This document shows, in pieces, positions 1 through 12,630 of a stretch of DNA of 64,000 bases (positions are counted from its first letter, which is position 1; each line of letters starts with the position of its first letter). The notes under the pieces were generated by a model. The model did no database searches. It was given only the letters and a program-made list of their open reading frames with translations, and was not told where the DNA came from. Source of the DNA: Typhlomys cinereus (taxonomy: Eukaryota > Chordata > Mammalia > Rodentia > Platacanthomyidae); contig JALPQD010000215.1 in the NCBI GenBank assembly GCA_023101885.1, positions 1,302,001 to 1,366,000 on the forward strand, given 5' to 3'. Position numbers and translations under genes: made by a program.

Positions 1-1344
1 ATGAGGGCCGTGATTGACAGGTGATGCTGGGCTGCGGCGTTCACCCTGCGCTGGAGAGAGCCTCAAACCCATCTCTCCGGGGGCTTCGGGCAAGTCTGTG
101 TGTTGGGAGGGTGCTAAAGCACAGAATCAACGATGGGCAGTTGGGGGGTACTCAAAACCTCTGCGCGCCCTCAGCCTTCCTGGTGGGCAGGACTGGCTGC
201 GTTTCCTGAGGCACCTGGAGGGACTTGAATTTCAGGTCTGGCCCTATGGCTGCCGTGAGCCCCGACTTCCTCCATCTCTAGAACGGGGTTCCACCACCTC
301 CATAGGTCCATTGGGGACCAGATCACTTACTATCAAAAGGGAACCCCCAGCCACTCCCAGGACCTCTGGGAGGGGACAGGGACTCTCCCTTTCTGAAAGA
401 ACGCAGCAGCTCCCCTCCACCGCCTACCAGTGGCCAAGAGGTTTAGGGACAGGACAGGGGGCTGTGACAGTGATTGGAGGAAAGGCACCAAGGGCAGCGA
501 GTGAAACAACAGAGACGCAACGTGCTCTCAGGTTGGTGAATGTCCTCCGACCCTGGAAAGAGCCGGGGAGCAAGTTTGTTGCCATGGCAACACAGGTTGA
601 TGAGGCAAGGGAAAGGCAGCAGGTGGGTGACCTTAGGAATGGGATGGACGACAGGTAGGGGGTGATGAGACTGCCCTCCTGGGATGTCAGATTTAGTCTC
701 CCCACTCTCTAGTGCTGAGGTGCTCTTGGAGAACGGCGGGTCTCACACTGTCATCCCTTCTCTGGGCTCCTGTGGCATCACCCCAGTCTTTCCCCCCAGC
801 GGATGCGCTTACACTGAAGTTTTAGATGCAATTTCAAAGGCTGGAAGCTCGCTTCATGCTCTAAGGATGACGTCTAGCGTTCTAATTCCTAAGCATGGGG
901 CTGGACCGCTAGTGGGACTGTCAAGGTAAAGTCATGAATCTCCCAGAAAGCCGAGACAATGGGTATGTGTGAAAGGGTTCCACGAAAGGCAAGGAGGTGA
1001 TCGATCCATCTGGGTCGGCAGCAAGGATTAGGAGAAGATGGAAAAGACTGGAAATCGAACTCTTTGAACTTAATGATGTCAGAGCTATCCGTAAAGCCTT
1101 TCTGTGGATGGCAGCCAGCCGACGAAGGGAGGAGCCCGCGAAACACACACACCCATCTCCCAGGAGTTCAACGCAGCGGCAGCCAACATGCGGATGGGAG
1201 GAGGACAGAGAGAATGGGGGGGGGGTCCGCATGCATGGGAGGACAGCCACTACTTCCTCCTGGAGAGGTGACCTCGGGTGGGGAGGGGGGTTCAGTCTCT
1301 TATGCAGCAGGTCCCGCCTCCATACAAAACCCTCTGGGGATGAG
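1..1344. other. intronic sequence with nothing recognised
   Basis: Mixed-composition unique sequence. Open frames here have no recognisable domains. I see no SINE or RNA gene. Confidence 0.5.
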
Positions 1345-1590
1345 CTAATTAGATGGCTCAGTGGTTAGAGGCTTGCTGTGCAAGCAAAGGGACTTGGATT
1401 CGGACTCTCAGGTCCCACATGAAAATGCCAGGCAGGTAAGGCGGCCCACCTGTAATGTCAACCCTGAAAGATGGGCCTGGGAGTCTCCAGAACAAGCTGT
1501 CTGGACGGACCAGCCCAAACGGTGTGTTCTGGGTTTAACTAGAGACCCCGGCTCACAACGGTCAGGTGCTATGGGGTCTCACCCAACCTT
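1345..1590 (+). mobile_element. B2/B3-like tRNA-derived SINE, old copy
   Basis: The 5' end resembles the tRNA-derived head (ATGGCTCAGTGGTTAGAGG, then a degraded B box at TTGGATTCGGACTC). It is followed by the family's ACATGAAAATGCCAGGCAGG segment. The middle part is diverged and longer than in the young copies. Confidence 0.6.
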
Positions 1591-1757
1591 CAAGGATCAG
1601 GCTTCTCCCAAAATATACTCTCTAGAACGCTGTGCACAGACGATTTGCTGTCCTGATATGAGGTGAGTGTGTGTGAGTGCGGGGGGGGGGCAGGGGGAGG
1701 AGCTTGAGCATTTGTGTGCATGTGTGTGGACTCATTCTTAAGAGTTGCCCACGTTTT

Positions 1758-1827
1758 TCAAAAAATATTTATTTGTGAGAGAGAAAGAGCAGAGAGGGAC
1801 AAGAGAGAGGAGGGAGGGAGGGAGGAA

Positions 1828-1859
<32 letters not shown>

Positions 1860-1985
1860 ATGGTGCTTGGGTGGGTCCATGGATTTCAGGAGTCATTTCT
1901 TTCCTTCCACCATGTGGGCTTCTGAGGACCGAACTCAGGTCGCCAGGTTGCAAGCAGATGCCTTGCCGGCTGAGCCATCCTGACC
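1758..1985 (-). mobile_element. tRNA-derived SINE, minus orientation, with internal GA repeat
   Basis: It begins with an A/T tail segment, then a GAGA-rich run at 1776-1859, then the reverse complement of the SINE head. The B box complement is at GAACTCAGGTC and the A box complement at GGCTGAGCCATCC. Confidence 0.75.
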
Positions 1986-2859
1986 ACCCGGCATGCTTGT
2001 TTTCAGGACAGGATCTCTCACGCGTCTGGAGCCTGTCCACGAGGCCAGGCAAACCCCAGGCCACGTTTCCCTGCCCAACTATGACAGTGCAGCATACTGA
2101 ACTCAGCATCCCGGGCATACAAGGCCAGCGCTTTCCTGGCTGAACCTTCTCCCTCGCTCCTGATGTGAATTTTCACAGACCTGTGATCTTACGCGTCCCA
2201 GAACTAGAACCACACAGCCTTTGACCTTTCATCGTGAATAGGATCAACCTGAATCTTGGAGGTGGCAAAAGAATCCGCTGTGTTTGGGAGAAGGGCCTGT
2301 CTTTAGGGGTGTAGCATCTGCCACCTGTAACTCGTGCAAATTGTGGGTGTCCCTCTTGGCAGATCTCTCCATTGAGGCTCCATTTACGCGCAAAGTCACT
2401 CATTCTGTATGGGGGCCCAGAGGGGTCATAGCCATAGGCTGCTTTAACCTTGCCCTTCTAGGACACCCCAAAGCACTATCTTGGGGCATTGAATCCTCCA
2501 CAGATGCTTTTCTCTTGGGTCTGTCCAGGGCTGGATCTGAGTTGGCCCGTGGGATGAGCTTTGCAACCTGTGGCAAACTCTTGAGTTGGGACTCGATCTC
2601 TGAAAGAGGAGAGACCCCAGGCTCAGAGAAGTTAAGAGCCCTGGCCAAGGTCACAACATTCCAAAGTTTTTGGGCTTTCAGCCCAAAATCTCGGCCTTCA
2701 AATCTGGTGCGGTTTCCGGTGTTCTACTGCCTGGGAGCACCTGCCGGGTCCACTTCCTGAGTGCCCTGAAAAGATGGTGGGGAGCTCATTTCCCCGTGTG
2801 ACCCTGAGGGTCTGTCTCCCTTGCTGCTTCCGCTGACCCAGAGTTCGAGTGAGTGCATT

Positions 2860-2860
<1 letters not shown>
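1986..2860. other. intronic unique sequence
   Basis: No gene or repeat was recognised. A plus-strand frame of 158 codons (2284-2760) shows no known domain and is probably chance. Confidence 0.5.
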
Positions 2861-2865
<5 letters not shown>

Positions 2866-2906
<41 letters not shown>

Positions 2907-2965
2907 ACATGTACATCTATGTGTACGTGCATGCATGTGTGTGCACACATGGGCATGCACATACA
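2866..2965. repeat. TG microsatellite with mixed TG/CATG flank
   Basis: A pure TG run at about 2868-2904 is followed by imperfect GTGCACATG-type repeats. Confidence 0.9.
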
Positions 2966-2999
2966 TGTGTGTGATCTTTTGTCAGCACCAAGTTCATCT

Positions 3000-5213
3000 G
3001 AAACCGCAGCAAGCCTGACTCCAGTGTCCTTTCCTCCTTCTGGTACTAACAGTCTCCTGGTTTCAAACAGCCTCTGCTTCAGAGGGAAAAGAATAATGAA
3101 TGACTCGAAATAACTCCACCAAAGAAAGCGAAGGTTTGACTGGAGCCACAGAAGGAGCGACTCCCTGTTAGTCGTCGTCCGTCTGCGTTTCCTGAAGGAG
3201 GCCAGCAGAATCTGCATGCTCCTGCTTCAACCGAAGCTTCCAAGTCAAGCTGGACCAGAGCCAAGCGCTTTGATCCAAAAGTCTACTTCTCCAGCATCTG
3301 TCCCTGAATACCAAAATACCATCAGACATCACCAAAGAGGAGACTGCATGGGGAGGGACTTGAAGCGAAGGAAGGGTTTGGCTTTCCTATTGCTGCCCCC
3401 TCCCCCGGGGCTGGGTCAGGGTAATCTAAAGAACCACAGAAGACGTTATAAGTTGAGCTCATTCATCACTTGGTTCTCAGAACAGCCCAAATGCAGAGTT
3501 AATCAATGTGGCCTTATCTGATTGGATTCATTAGCATTCCATACACCAATTCCCCAAGGAGATGGCAGGTCACGAGTGTATGTTTCCGTTGGAACCTTAC
3601 TTGACCCACGTGGATCTAAGTGAAGTTGAAATCACCTGTGTTGCCCCATGCGGCCGTTCGGTGCGGAAATGGGGCCACCACGGCACAGTTGTGAACGGCA
3701 CATTCTGGTTGTGCTCGGAGAAGAGTTCTATTCAGCCTGGCAGCCAATAGGAGCACAGTTGATTAATAAAAGTCCCTTCAACTGTAATTTTGAGTACTGT
3801 GGTCTGCCTGCTCCGAGATTGCACGGATCGGAACAAAGCCAGGTCGGAAGCCGCTAAAGTGGGCTTATTACTCAGCCAGTATTGACACAGCGTTTTCAGA
3901 GGCAAAGATGTGAATGGTCCAAGAAGAGAGCAAATGGGTAGCGAGTGTGCTGATATGCTGGGCCCACAGGGAGAGAGACAGCACCCTGGATTGATGTCCT
4001 AGGCAAAATGAGGCCACGGAACGTTCTGGAATGGTTAGCTTCCCAAATGCCAGTGTGGTTGTTTTGCTAAGTGCTGAAGCATGAGTGGACATGGGACTCA
4101 GTTTTGGATAGGCTACTCTAAATCCAGCATGTCATGGGGAGGGGGGTGCATGGAGAGCCGGCACGTCAGGGAGTTGGCAGGAAGTGGCCAGAGAACCTCA
4201 CGGTTCCATTTTTTTTTTTTTTTTTTTTTTTTTTTGCAGCCTGGTTTCGCATCCCAGCTGCTGCTTCTGGTCAGAGGGAACCAACCCACTTTCAAGAACG
4301 CCTTCTCCTCCCCTTTCCACGCGCGTTCACATTTGACCCACTTCCCCCTTCTATCCAAAGACTCGACCCAATTCTCAAGCCTTCTCCCCCACGGTTCTGA
4401 CCCAATTCTCTCAACGTGTCCACAAAGACGTGACCCAATTTACCTTCATCCTTCCCTGTGCACATGCCATCGCCCCCGCCCCCCCAGCTCCTATGCGCTG
4501 ACCGCACCTCGCTTCCACCCCCAGGCTCCCCGGTACACCTGTTTTCCCTCATGGCCTGGGGCTGGACTGGTGCCGCCTCCTCCAGAGACAGCGAAGGCCC
4601 AGCCTCCTTTCTGCACCGCCTCCTCCCGCCCAGGTTCGTTCCTAGGGATCTGACCTGATTCCCCTGCCACTCAAGCTCCACTCGGATCATCCGGTCTCAC
4701 AACACAGCCTCTTCCCAAGGACATGGCCCGGTGGGTCACCGCTGAATGTCAAGGCCGCGCGTACCACCAGAGTTCCCAATTACAGTTCACAGCCCAGCCC
4801 TGCGCAGGCAATTACCACCGCACCTGCTATGACCAGAGGAAACCGCAGCTGCCATGCCTTTGACACTCTCTCACTAGCGCCTTTATTCTTTTTTTTTTTT
4901 TTTAAAGAAATCCTTTGTCGGCAGTATTTGAAATCTTAAAAAGAAAAGATTTGTGATTAGTTCTGGTGAAGTGTGGTAGGCTGGTGGACTGGGGTTCAAA
5001 CCTTATCTACGAACTTGTAACAGGCGTCACCGTCCCACCCAGAGTGCCCCCCTTCTCCCCTCAACCAGGGCACGAGGAGTTTCGTAGAGGTTTTAGTGGA
5101 ATGGAGGCCACTCTTCATTGAAGGAAGTAGGTGTCAATCATCACGGATGATTTTCACTTGTCCACTAGACCCAGACTCATCACTCTGCTCTTTAGAAAAG
5201 CCCCCAAGGCGGA
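3000..5213. other. intronic unique sequence; AT-rich block near 3420-3560
   Basis: Apart from a 27-T run at 4209-4235 and a shorter T run near 4889-4903, no repeat was recognised. The block at about 3420-3560 has several TAAT/ATTA-type motifs and could be a conserved noncoding element; only alignment would show it. Confidence 0.45.
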
Positions 5214-5442
5214 GGGGCTGGAGAGGTGGCTCAGGGGTTAAGCCTCTGCCTTGCAGGCGGAAGGTCCTGAGTTCAGATCCTAGACCCCACGTATAGACGC
5301 CGGGCGGAAGTGGGGGCGGCCTGCGTTTCTGGTCCTGGTAGGGCAGAGCCTGTGAATCCCAGGGCAGAGTAAACAAGGAGGAGGTGGAGGCGTCCAGGGT
5401 GGTTCCCGAATTAGCCCGTGGTTCTACACACATACACACATA

Positions 5443-5504
<62 letters not shown>

Positions 5505-5551
5505 CGCACGCGCACAATGAATAAATTAAAAAAATAAATTAATTAAAAAAA
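5214..5551 (+). mobile_element. young B2-like SINE copy 1
   Basis: It starts GGGGCTGGAGAGGTGGCTCA, with an A box at the head and a B box GAGTTCAGATCCT about 50 bases on. A conserved body of about 190 bases and a CA microsatellite follow, ending in an A-rich AATAAATTAAAA tail. A degenerate flanking duplication starting AGAAAAGC is visible (about 5195 and 5552). Confidence 0.9.
5423..5500. repeat. CA microsatellite in the SINE tail
   Basis: CACATA units lead into a pure CA run of over 40 bases, contained in the 3' part of SINE copy 1. Confidence 0.95.
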
Positions 5552-5687
5552 AGAAAAGCTACTAAGGGCTTGTCAGATGACAAGGTCACTGCATGTAACT
5601 TTTCCGAGCTGCCTTGTGTGAATAAACTCAGGGCATAGGGAGACCTAAGGGGCTTGCTTGGCATCTGCTAGATCCTGCCCCTCTGCA

Positions 5688-5690
<3 letters not shown>

Positions 5691-5731
<41 letters not shown>
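5691..5731. repeat. TG microsatellite followed by GA tract
   Basis: A pure TG run of about 40 bases, then CAGAGAGACAGG and a short GA repeat at 5758-5772. Confidence 0.9.
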
Positions 5732-6054
5732 AGAGAGACAGGGGAACAAAGAAAGACAGAGAGAGAGAGAGTCTTTCAGCTTTCCTTCCCTCTTTGAACT
5801 TGCCCATACATAGGGCAGGCCTAGGAGTAGAAAACAGTTCCTGTCTGGAAATATCAGTTTTTCTTCTAAAGTGAAGTAATGCTGGCAGCATCACCATGAC
5901 AGCTCCCCCCCACCATCATCATTCTCATTATCACACTCACCCCAAAGACATTCCATGCTCCCCTCCTGTCTACATCGCTACCAAATTTATTATGAGGTAG
6001 CCTTTGAAAGGAATAAAAATTAAGTCAGAAAAAAAATTCCCGATTTTTATTTTG

Positions 6055-6253
6055 TTTTTTTTTGAAGCAGGCGCTTCTGTAGCCCAGGCTGGAGGATGGA
6101 CCTCGAATTCTGATCCTCCTGCTTCTGCCTTCCAGAGCTGAGCTGAGAAGCATGCACCAGCACGCCTCATTTATGAGGTGCTGGGAATGGAACCCCAGGG
6201 CTTCATGTACACTGGGCAAGCAGTTCACCAAGAGTCACATCGCCAGGCCCCCA
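6055..6253 (-). mobile_element. B4-like SINE (B1 plus ID dimer)
   Basis: The left part is a reverse-complement B1 (TGTAGCCCAGGCTGG, GATCCTCCTGCTTCTGCC). The right part is a reverse-complement ID-type head (GGAATGGAACCCCAGGGC ... GGGCAAGCAGTTCACC). The B1+ID fusion is typical of rodent B4 elements. Confidence 0.8.
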
Positions 6254-6576
6254 TCCCCGCTATTTAAGAAGTTCATATTTTCTTTACGAGGACATTAGCT
6301 GCTTTCAATATGGCAGCTCCTCTTTCTCTCCAGTCTTGGGGTGATCCCTGGCTCCTCCCTTTCTTCCTCATGTCTCCACTTCTCTGTTCTTGGACTCAGA
6401 CTGAGGACCTTCAGGTAACCCCTATGACCCCAGAGGAGACAGAAAGGAATTCCCAAGGCCCTGGGAGAGGCAGATCCTGCGAACCTTGAAAACAGCCCAG
6501 AGCAGGAGGACGGAATTCAGCAGCAGGCCTCTCTGCTCACTGTCCAGAGTGTCTTTGCAAAGGAAATGGATGAGAA

Positions 6577-6624
6577 TCCAGCCAGCACCCAGTCAGCCAG
6601 CACCCAGTCAGCCAGCACCCAGTC
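6577..6624. repeat. 15-bp tandem triplication
   Basis: Three perfect copies of AGCCAGCACCCAGTC in a row. Confidence 0.9.
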
Positions 6625-7466
6625 TCTACAGACCAAGCTGCTGCCTCTTGACCCATTAAGTTAGCCTTGAGAATCAGCAAAAGGACCCTAAACTGTCACC
6701 TTTACACCAGATGGACTGTCGGTGCTGTAATCTATCAGGAACCGGGGTTTAAGACCCAACTTTCCCGGTGACTAGTCTGGAGAGGGCGGAGACCCATCGC
6801 CAGCCTTGTCTTGGCCCAGGGGCTCTTATCCTGAGCACAGGGTGGGTGGGAGTCCAATGGAAAAAGACCTCTAGTGGAAGCCCCAGGTCCGAGGCGGGTG
6901 TGCACACACGTGCGTGCAGTGTGCCCCCGTCAGCTGCCTCCCCCTCTCCACGGGGTCGACTTCACCTTCCACCTCCAGTCCATCATCTTTCCCTTGCTCC
7001 CCATTAGGTAACAGAATGCAAGGATCCTGACCCAAGCAGAGAGGGGGACGGGATCCCCGCGTGACTGGACGCCCTTTCACACATCCCCGGACACGCTGAG
7101 ACAATGCAGCTGCCCACAGATGGGGCGGTACATACAGCTCGGTTCCTGCTTGGAGGAGGTGGGGGTGCTCAGAGCCCCTGAGGGAGCAAGGGAAGAAAAA
7201 ATGAGGGGGCATCCTGAACCCAGACCCCACCTCTGCCTATGAGTTCGCCGTGGTCTAGTTTGCTAATCTCGCCCCAATTCTTTCCCCACCTGCTGAATGG
7301 CACTGTCAGAAAGCATTTCCATGGTCGCAGGGAGGGTAAAATGGAAAATCCTTAATGCATAACTTTTGTTCTGCTAGTCTTCTCTCTCTCTCTCTCTCTC
7401 CCTCCCTCTCTGACTCCTTTTTCTTTGTATGTTATCTTTCTTCCCCAGCTCTCTATCTACATCTAG

Positions 7467-7739
7467 CTGAGACCCCGGGGAGACAGCTTGATAGGTGAAG
7501 GCACTTGCCACACAGTATGAGACCCTCTGTATGGTTCTTGGAACCCACACAGAGGCCAGACACGGGAGCCCGTGGGTATCTCTGCTCCCAGTGGCGTGGA
7601 GAATCCCGAAGGCGCACAGGCCATCCAGCCCTCCCCCCACCCCAGTACTTAAATAGTAAGAGACCCTGCCTTAGGCAAGAGGTGGACAGTGAAGACAGAG
7701 CCACAAGGCTGTCCTCTGACCTCCACACATGCACCTCAA

Positions 7740-7788
<49 letters not shown>

Positions 7789-7840
7789 TACACACCATAC
7801 CACATCACGTCACATGCATAAAGATAAAGTAAAAGAAAAT
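7467..7840 (+). mobile_element. B2/B3-like SINE with CA-rich 3' end
   Basis: A diverged tRNA-like head (AGACAGCTTGATAGGTGAAGG) precedes GGAACCCACACAGAGGCCAGA and an older body. It ends in a CA run at 7742-7784 and an A-rich tail. A CT microsatellite lies just before it at 7381-7410. Confidence 0.65.
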
Positions 7841-9110
7841 GATACAGGCTGGTAGCTCGAGGGTGGGATATTCTGGAGCTGGATGGACACCAAAGAACAC
7901 AACACTTATTAAGTGATAAATGGTGCATCTCCTATCTAAGGACGACTCTTTGGATTTATTATTAAATTGTGCAGTGGATGGCACTAGGATCATGATTGCA
8001 CGGGAAGCCTGTGGACCCTTTCAGCTTCTGACTGGTCTGGTTCTCCTGCCTTCCTTTACTGCTGCTGCTGCTGTGGCAGTTATCAAAAAGCAGACATGCA
8101 GGCTGACGACGCAGGGATCCCTGGGCCACGTCCCGGCCCAGGCGGCTCTCACTTGGCTGTAGTTGAAGGAAACGGAATGACACAAGTGTTTTCCCTCGTT
8201 TTTTTTTTTTTTTTCCCTTTCAAATCTTCCCCTTTTTTCTCAGGCCATCTGTCTGACTATTAAAATCTCATCAACTTCATTGTGAGAACATTTACCTCCC
8301 CCAGTCTGCCATCCCAAAGGGGGCGCCTACAGCCAGCAAGCCAGTGGTTCTGGGGGTCCCTGGGAAGGGCAAACATTGGCTCCGGGCTCTTGCTAGGAGG
8401 CATCCGTCTCCCCTTCCGGGCCTGTGTACACCAAGGACTCTGTGATTTATTTGCCGGCCCCACATTAATGCCCAGAAATTAGTTTATCTCCTTAATGACG
8501 TGAGGACTCGTTGTGTGGTGTGAGAGAACGTGGTTCTGCTCAGCGGGTAAGAGGCTAACAAGACAGTGCTGGATGGACGGAAGAAACGCTCCAAGTTCAA
8601 CACTCGGGTTCAGCGTGAGTCTGTGGAGGATTTGGGAGAGAAGGGCTCATGGACGCGAGTGGTCGGGACAAGGTGGGTGGGAAAAGGGGACTCCACATTG
8701 GCCCTACTGTCACCGCAGACGTCCGTGTGGCACACTGTTCCAGTCCATTCCTGTTCTCTCCAGATTCTCCTGCCTCCACGCAACACACAGTGACAGAGAC
8801 CTGCCTCCTTCCTTCCTTGAGCCCCCCTCCCCAGACATCTGGATGCTTCTTCAGGAAGCAAAGACACTCTTCTCTGGCTTCGTAGGCTCTGCACCCACAC
8901 ATCGCCCAATCACAGTTGAATATATTTAAAAAATGCTTCCATGTCGAACACAGGTAGATGTTTCTTTCTGTCCTAATTCCCAAAACCCCACCTTGTAAGC
9001 ATCATTTAACCCATTGTTTGCATAGTAGCAGGTACCATGAGTGGACTAGAGCCAGAAGGATACAGGCAGATGCATATAGAGGTTACAAATGAATACCGTG
9101 CTACTTGATT

Positions 9111-9304
9111 TTTACATTTTATTTAGCTATTTTGTGTGTGTGTGTGTGTGCGTGTTTACACACAGGTATATATACATAATGCACATATAAAGGTCAGAAA
9201 ATAACTTTGAGAGGTTTCTTCTCTCATCCACCACGTGGGAGTGAACTCAGGCCATCGGGCTTAGCAGTAAGAACCTTTACCTGTCCAGCCATTTCACTGG
9301 CTCA
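9111..9304 (-). mobile_element. tRNA-derived SINE, minus orientation
   Basis: An A/T-rich tail and TG run lead into AGGTCAGAAAATAACTTTG, CACGTGGGAGTGAACTCAGG and the degraded reverse head ending CCAGCCATTTCACTGGC. Confidence 0.75.
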
Positions 9305-9843
9305 TGCTATTTTCTTTGAAGGGTTTGAACATCTCTGGATTTTTGGCATGTGGGAGGCTGGGGAGGGGGTGTCCTGGAACTGTGGTCCCGAGGATACAGA
9401 GACAAGACTGTGTTCCTTCATAGGTGGGGTTTAGAAGATGAAGACAGGGACAGAAGCCGCTCTGCACTGGCAGATGGAGAGGAAGACCCCGATTCCTCTG
9501 TCACGGGGGAGCCTGGGGAGCTGCCTCTCCTGAGGTCCCCATGGGACCCAAAGAGGAAATCCCCGGCACAGGGAGGGCCCCCCTGTCTCCCCAGGCATGT
9601 GCACACCACTGTCCTTTCTCATTTGCACAAAGTCTGATCAGAAGAGCCCAATACTGCGAAGACCCCAGAGCGCTCATGAATACCTAGCGACCCTGCTGGA
9701 CTGAGTCTTGACCTTTCCATTCGCTTTCCAGGGACCACTTTTATCAGCTAAAGCAGAGAGCTGGTGTATTGGGGGGGGGGTGCTTGCCTCTGTTTCTTTT
9801 AACCCAACAGTGATCTGATGTGGGGACTGGGGTGAGCTTCATA

Positions 9844-10115
9844 GTGTGTGGGCACGTGTGTGTGTGCGTGTGTGTGTTATATGTGCACTTGTGTGATGTG
9901 TGTGCATGTAGGTGTGGTATGATGTGTATGTGTTTGCAGTGTGTGATGTGTGTATGTACGGTGTTTGATGTATGTGTGTGTGATTGTGTGTGATGTGTGC
10001 ATATGCACGATGTGTGCATGTGTGTGTGCATGATGTGTGGTATGTATGTGTGCATGATGTATGATGTGTGTGATATATGGTGTGTGTGTGTATGTGACGT
10101 GTGTGTAAAGCACAC
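9844..10115. repeat. imperfect TG-rich tandem repeat
   Basis: About 270 bases of TGTGTG interrupted by GATG, CATG and TATG units. It probably grew from the tail of the adjoining minus-strand SINE. Confidence 0.85.
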
Positions 10116-10383
10116 ATGTGAAGGCCGGCGGTTGCTCTCTGATGTCATCCACCTTATTCTGACACGGGGTCTCTCACTGGCCTGGAACTTGCCAAGAAGC
10201 AGACAAGACTGGCTGGCTGGCGAGACCCGGGGTCTATGCCTGTGTCTGTCTCCCCAGCACTGTGATTACAGGTTTACTTGTCTGTGTGTGGAGCGGGGGT
10301 AGGAAGGTTAGGGGGGCTTCTGGGGATTGAACTCGGGTCCTCACATTTGCAAGAAAACAACCACTGAGCCATCTCCACACGCT
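10116..10383 (-). mobile_element. B3-like SINE, minus orientation
   Basis: Contains GGGTCTCTCACTGGCCTGG, TGTCTCCCCAGCACTGTGAT and the head complement GGGATTGAACTCGGGTCCTC ... CTGAGCCATCTCC, which is the B3 arrangement. Confidence 0.7.
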
Positions 10384-12332
10384 ACTCTGGATATTTTAAA
10401 CACTGGCTAAAGACGAGGTGAATGCCCTAAACCCCTGCTTCCCCGGATGCTGCTCGGGATGAAGAAGAAAGAGAACCACTTGCAAACAGTGTTCGGTTAA
10501 TAACGGTGGTGTCTGACTAGGGCAAACGCAGGTACGTGACCCCCATGTGATGATGGTTGACAGCTTGTGCTCGGAAACAGCCCCACTGCGCGTGCGGCCT
10601 CTGAGGGTCCAAGCCGCTGCATGAACAACTGGAACTTTCTAGCGCAACGACTGGCGGAGTCTCTGTTCTTGCTTTCACTGGTGGACAGAACCAGAAGTTC
10701 AGAGAGCCCTGTCGGAGACCCCGAGCCCATAAGGATCTTAAACCCAGGGCTGCTTCATTCTCAGAGGAGCTCCTCCCTCTCAGATGGTTCATCTGGGCGG
10801 AAAGTAGGACAGGAAGCAGCGGAAGCCGGGGGACAATCGGCCGGGGCTGCCGCGGTGCGTGTGGCCGTCTTGTGGTCGGAGGCTCCGGCGGTCCCGGGCT
10901 TTGTGGCTCCCTCTGGTCCTGTGTGTGGCACACACCGCGTCTCAGAGCTGTCTCTGAGCCGGCGTCTGGGGGCATAGGGCTCTGTCTCTGCTTGGGAGAG
11001 GCAGATCCTTCTTTGAGTTATGATGCTGCCTCTCCAGCTCCCACCAACCGTTGTGGCCCCTCTGGGCTTCAGGGTCCATCTGCTCCCAGAGAGCGTGGCT
11101 CGCGATCGTGGCAGCCTCTGACGGACTTTGTTCTCTCCTCCCGCTCCCTGGCTTACCCCCAGGACCCCTGTCCTGAGCTCCTGCCTCCCACCAGCCTTGG
11201 TCCAGCGTTGATTTCTCTTCCCCGGTGGCGGCAGGTGGACAGAGGGCCGGACCTCGCAGGGTCCCGTGTCTGATTGGCTCTGAGCCTCTCACCAGCCGCC
11301 TCACGGGCTCTGCTTCATGCCTAGTGCCAGGGCACAGTGTTCCCAAGCCGGAGCGCAGCCCTTTGAAGCCAGCAGCCTGGCGGCTGTTCTCGCGCTGTGA
11401 ACTCAGCCCGGGCGGGGAGGGGGGTCTGCTGTCCAGGCCGGAGCTTCTGCTCTCAGAGCTGCACGGGAACGGTTCAAGCTGGTTTCTTCCTTCAGCCTCC
11501 CTCCCTCCCTGCTTCTCCTGGGCTTCACCAAAGAAGAGCCAGCTACAAGGTAGGCATGGCCTCCTTCGCTTCACCCTGATTATTGGCTCATCTCTCTCTG
11601 ACTAACCACAGGCCGTGTGCACTGGGCACGGAAGTCAATCTGGCGTGGCCCTGTCGGCTTTACTGTTGGGTGGAAGGATGAAGACTTAAGACAGAAGCCC
11701 AAGAAAGTTCAGGTTTTTTGCACAGGCCTAAACCAGTGGCCAATGATCTCTCCCCCACTTCCATCACCCAGGGGCACCACTCTGCTGGCTGGGGAGAGGC
11801 AGGTACCACCCAGCTTTGCCCAGCTCTGTTCACCTGTGTGCATGGATGTGGGCACAAAGCCCCTGGTGGAACCCCCCCCCGAAAGGTGATGTCCCCTGCC
11901 ACGGTACAAGCTCAGAAGAGGGACATCCGCACTGCCTAGGGTCACAGAGAACTCTTGTCCTGTGCTGGCATGGGTGGCACACCCCAGATGTAGAGGATCG
12001 TGGGATCACAGCCACAGGAACCCAGAACCCCCTGAAGTAACAAGCAAGTAACAAGGTTGGTACAGGTTGGGATAAAGGACCAGGAGGGCAAGTGACCAGA
12101 CCTCCCCGGGGTGGGATGGCAAAGTCCTTCTGACCCACAACAGCAACCTGTGCACCCCTTGTGAGGTGTGGGGTCCCGGCACCTGGGTTCTTACTGTTCC
12201 CCTCCTGCTGTCTGACTGTGACTGGCTAAAAGCCCTTCCATTTGGGGGACGTGCAAAGGTGGGGGGGTTTCTATGGAGCACACTGGGGTGGTGCAGGGGG
12301 TGGGGGTGAGGTTCTGGGGAGCACATCCAGTT
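10384..12332. other. intronic unique sequence
   Basis: GC-moderate sequence without recognised repeats. Several overlapping open frames on both strands (for example 10942-11574 minus) lack domains and show no sign of coding constraint that I can see. Confidence 0.5.
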
Positions 12333-12347
12333 CCTCCCTCACTTCTT

Positions 12348-12614
12348 TTTTTTTTATTTTATTCAATTGTGCGTGTGTGCGTATGTATGTGTGTGTGCGC
12401 GTCTGTGTGTGTGTAGAACCACGGACGAATTCGGGAACCACATGGACGCCTCCACCTCCTTCTGCCCCGGGATTCACAGGCTCCGCCCTACCAGGACCAG
12501 AAGCGCAGGCCGCCCCCGCTTCCGCCTGGCGTCTATACGTGGGATCTGGGATCAGAACTCAGGACCTTCCACCTGCAAGGCAGAGGCTTAACCCCTGAGC
12601 CACCTCTCCAGCCC
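12348..12614 (-). mobile_element. young B2-like SINE copy 2 with target-site duplication
   Basis: Reverse complement of the young family: poly-T/ATTTTATTCAATT tail, TG run, body, then B box complement at AGAACTCAGGACC and head ending CCTGAGCCACCTCTCCAGCC. It is flanked by CCTCCCTCACTTCTT (12333-12347 and 12615-12629), showing L1-type target-primed insertion. Confidence 0.93.
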
Positions 12615-12630
12615 CCTCCCTCACTTCTTT

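Noticed and set aside
4209..4240. 27-T run followed by GCAG, resembling a splice acceptor
   Set aside because: It is on the plus strand, opposite to CACNG2, and no exon-like frame follows. A poly-T run is more simply a microsatellite or old poly-A tail.
5214..5290. tRNA gene suspected from A and B boxes
   Set aside because: The tRNA-like head is followed by a SINE body and A-rich tail and is repeated several times in the window; it lacks a cloverleaf with a plausible anticodon arm.
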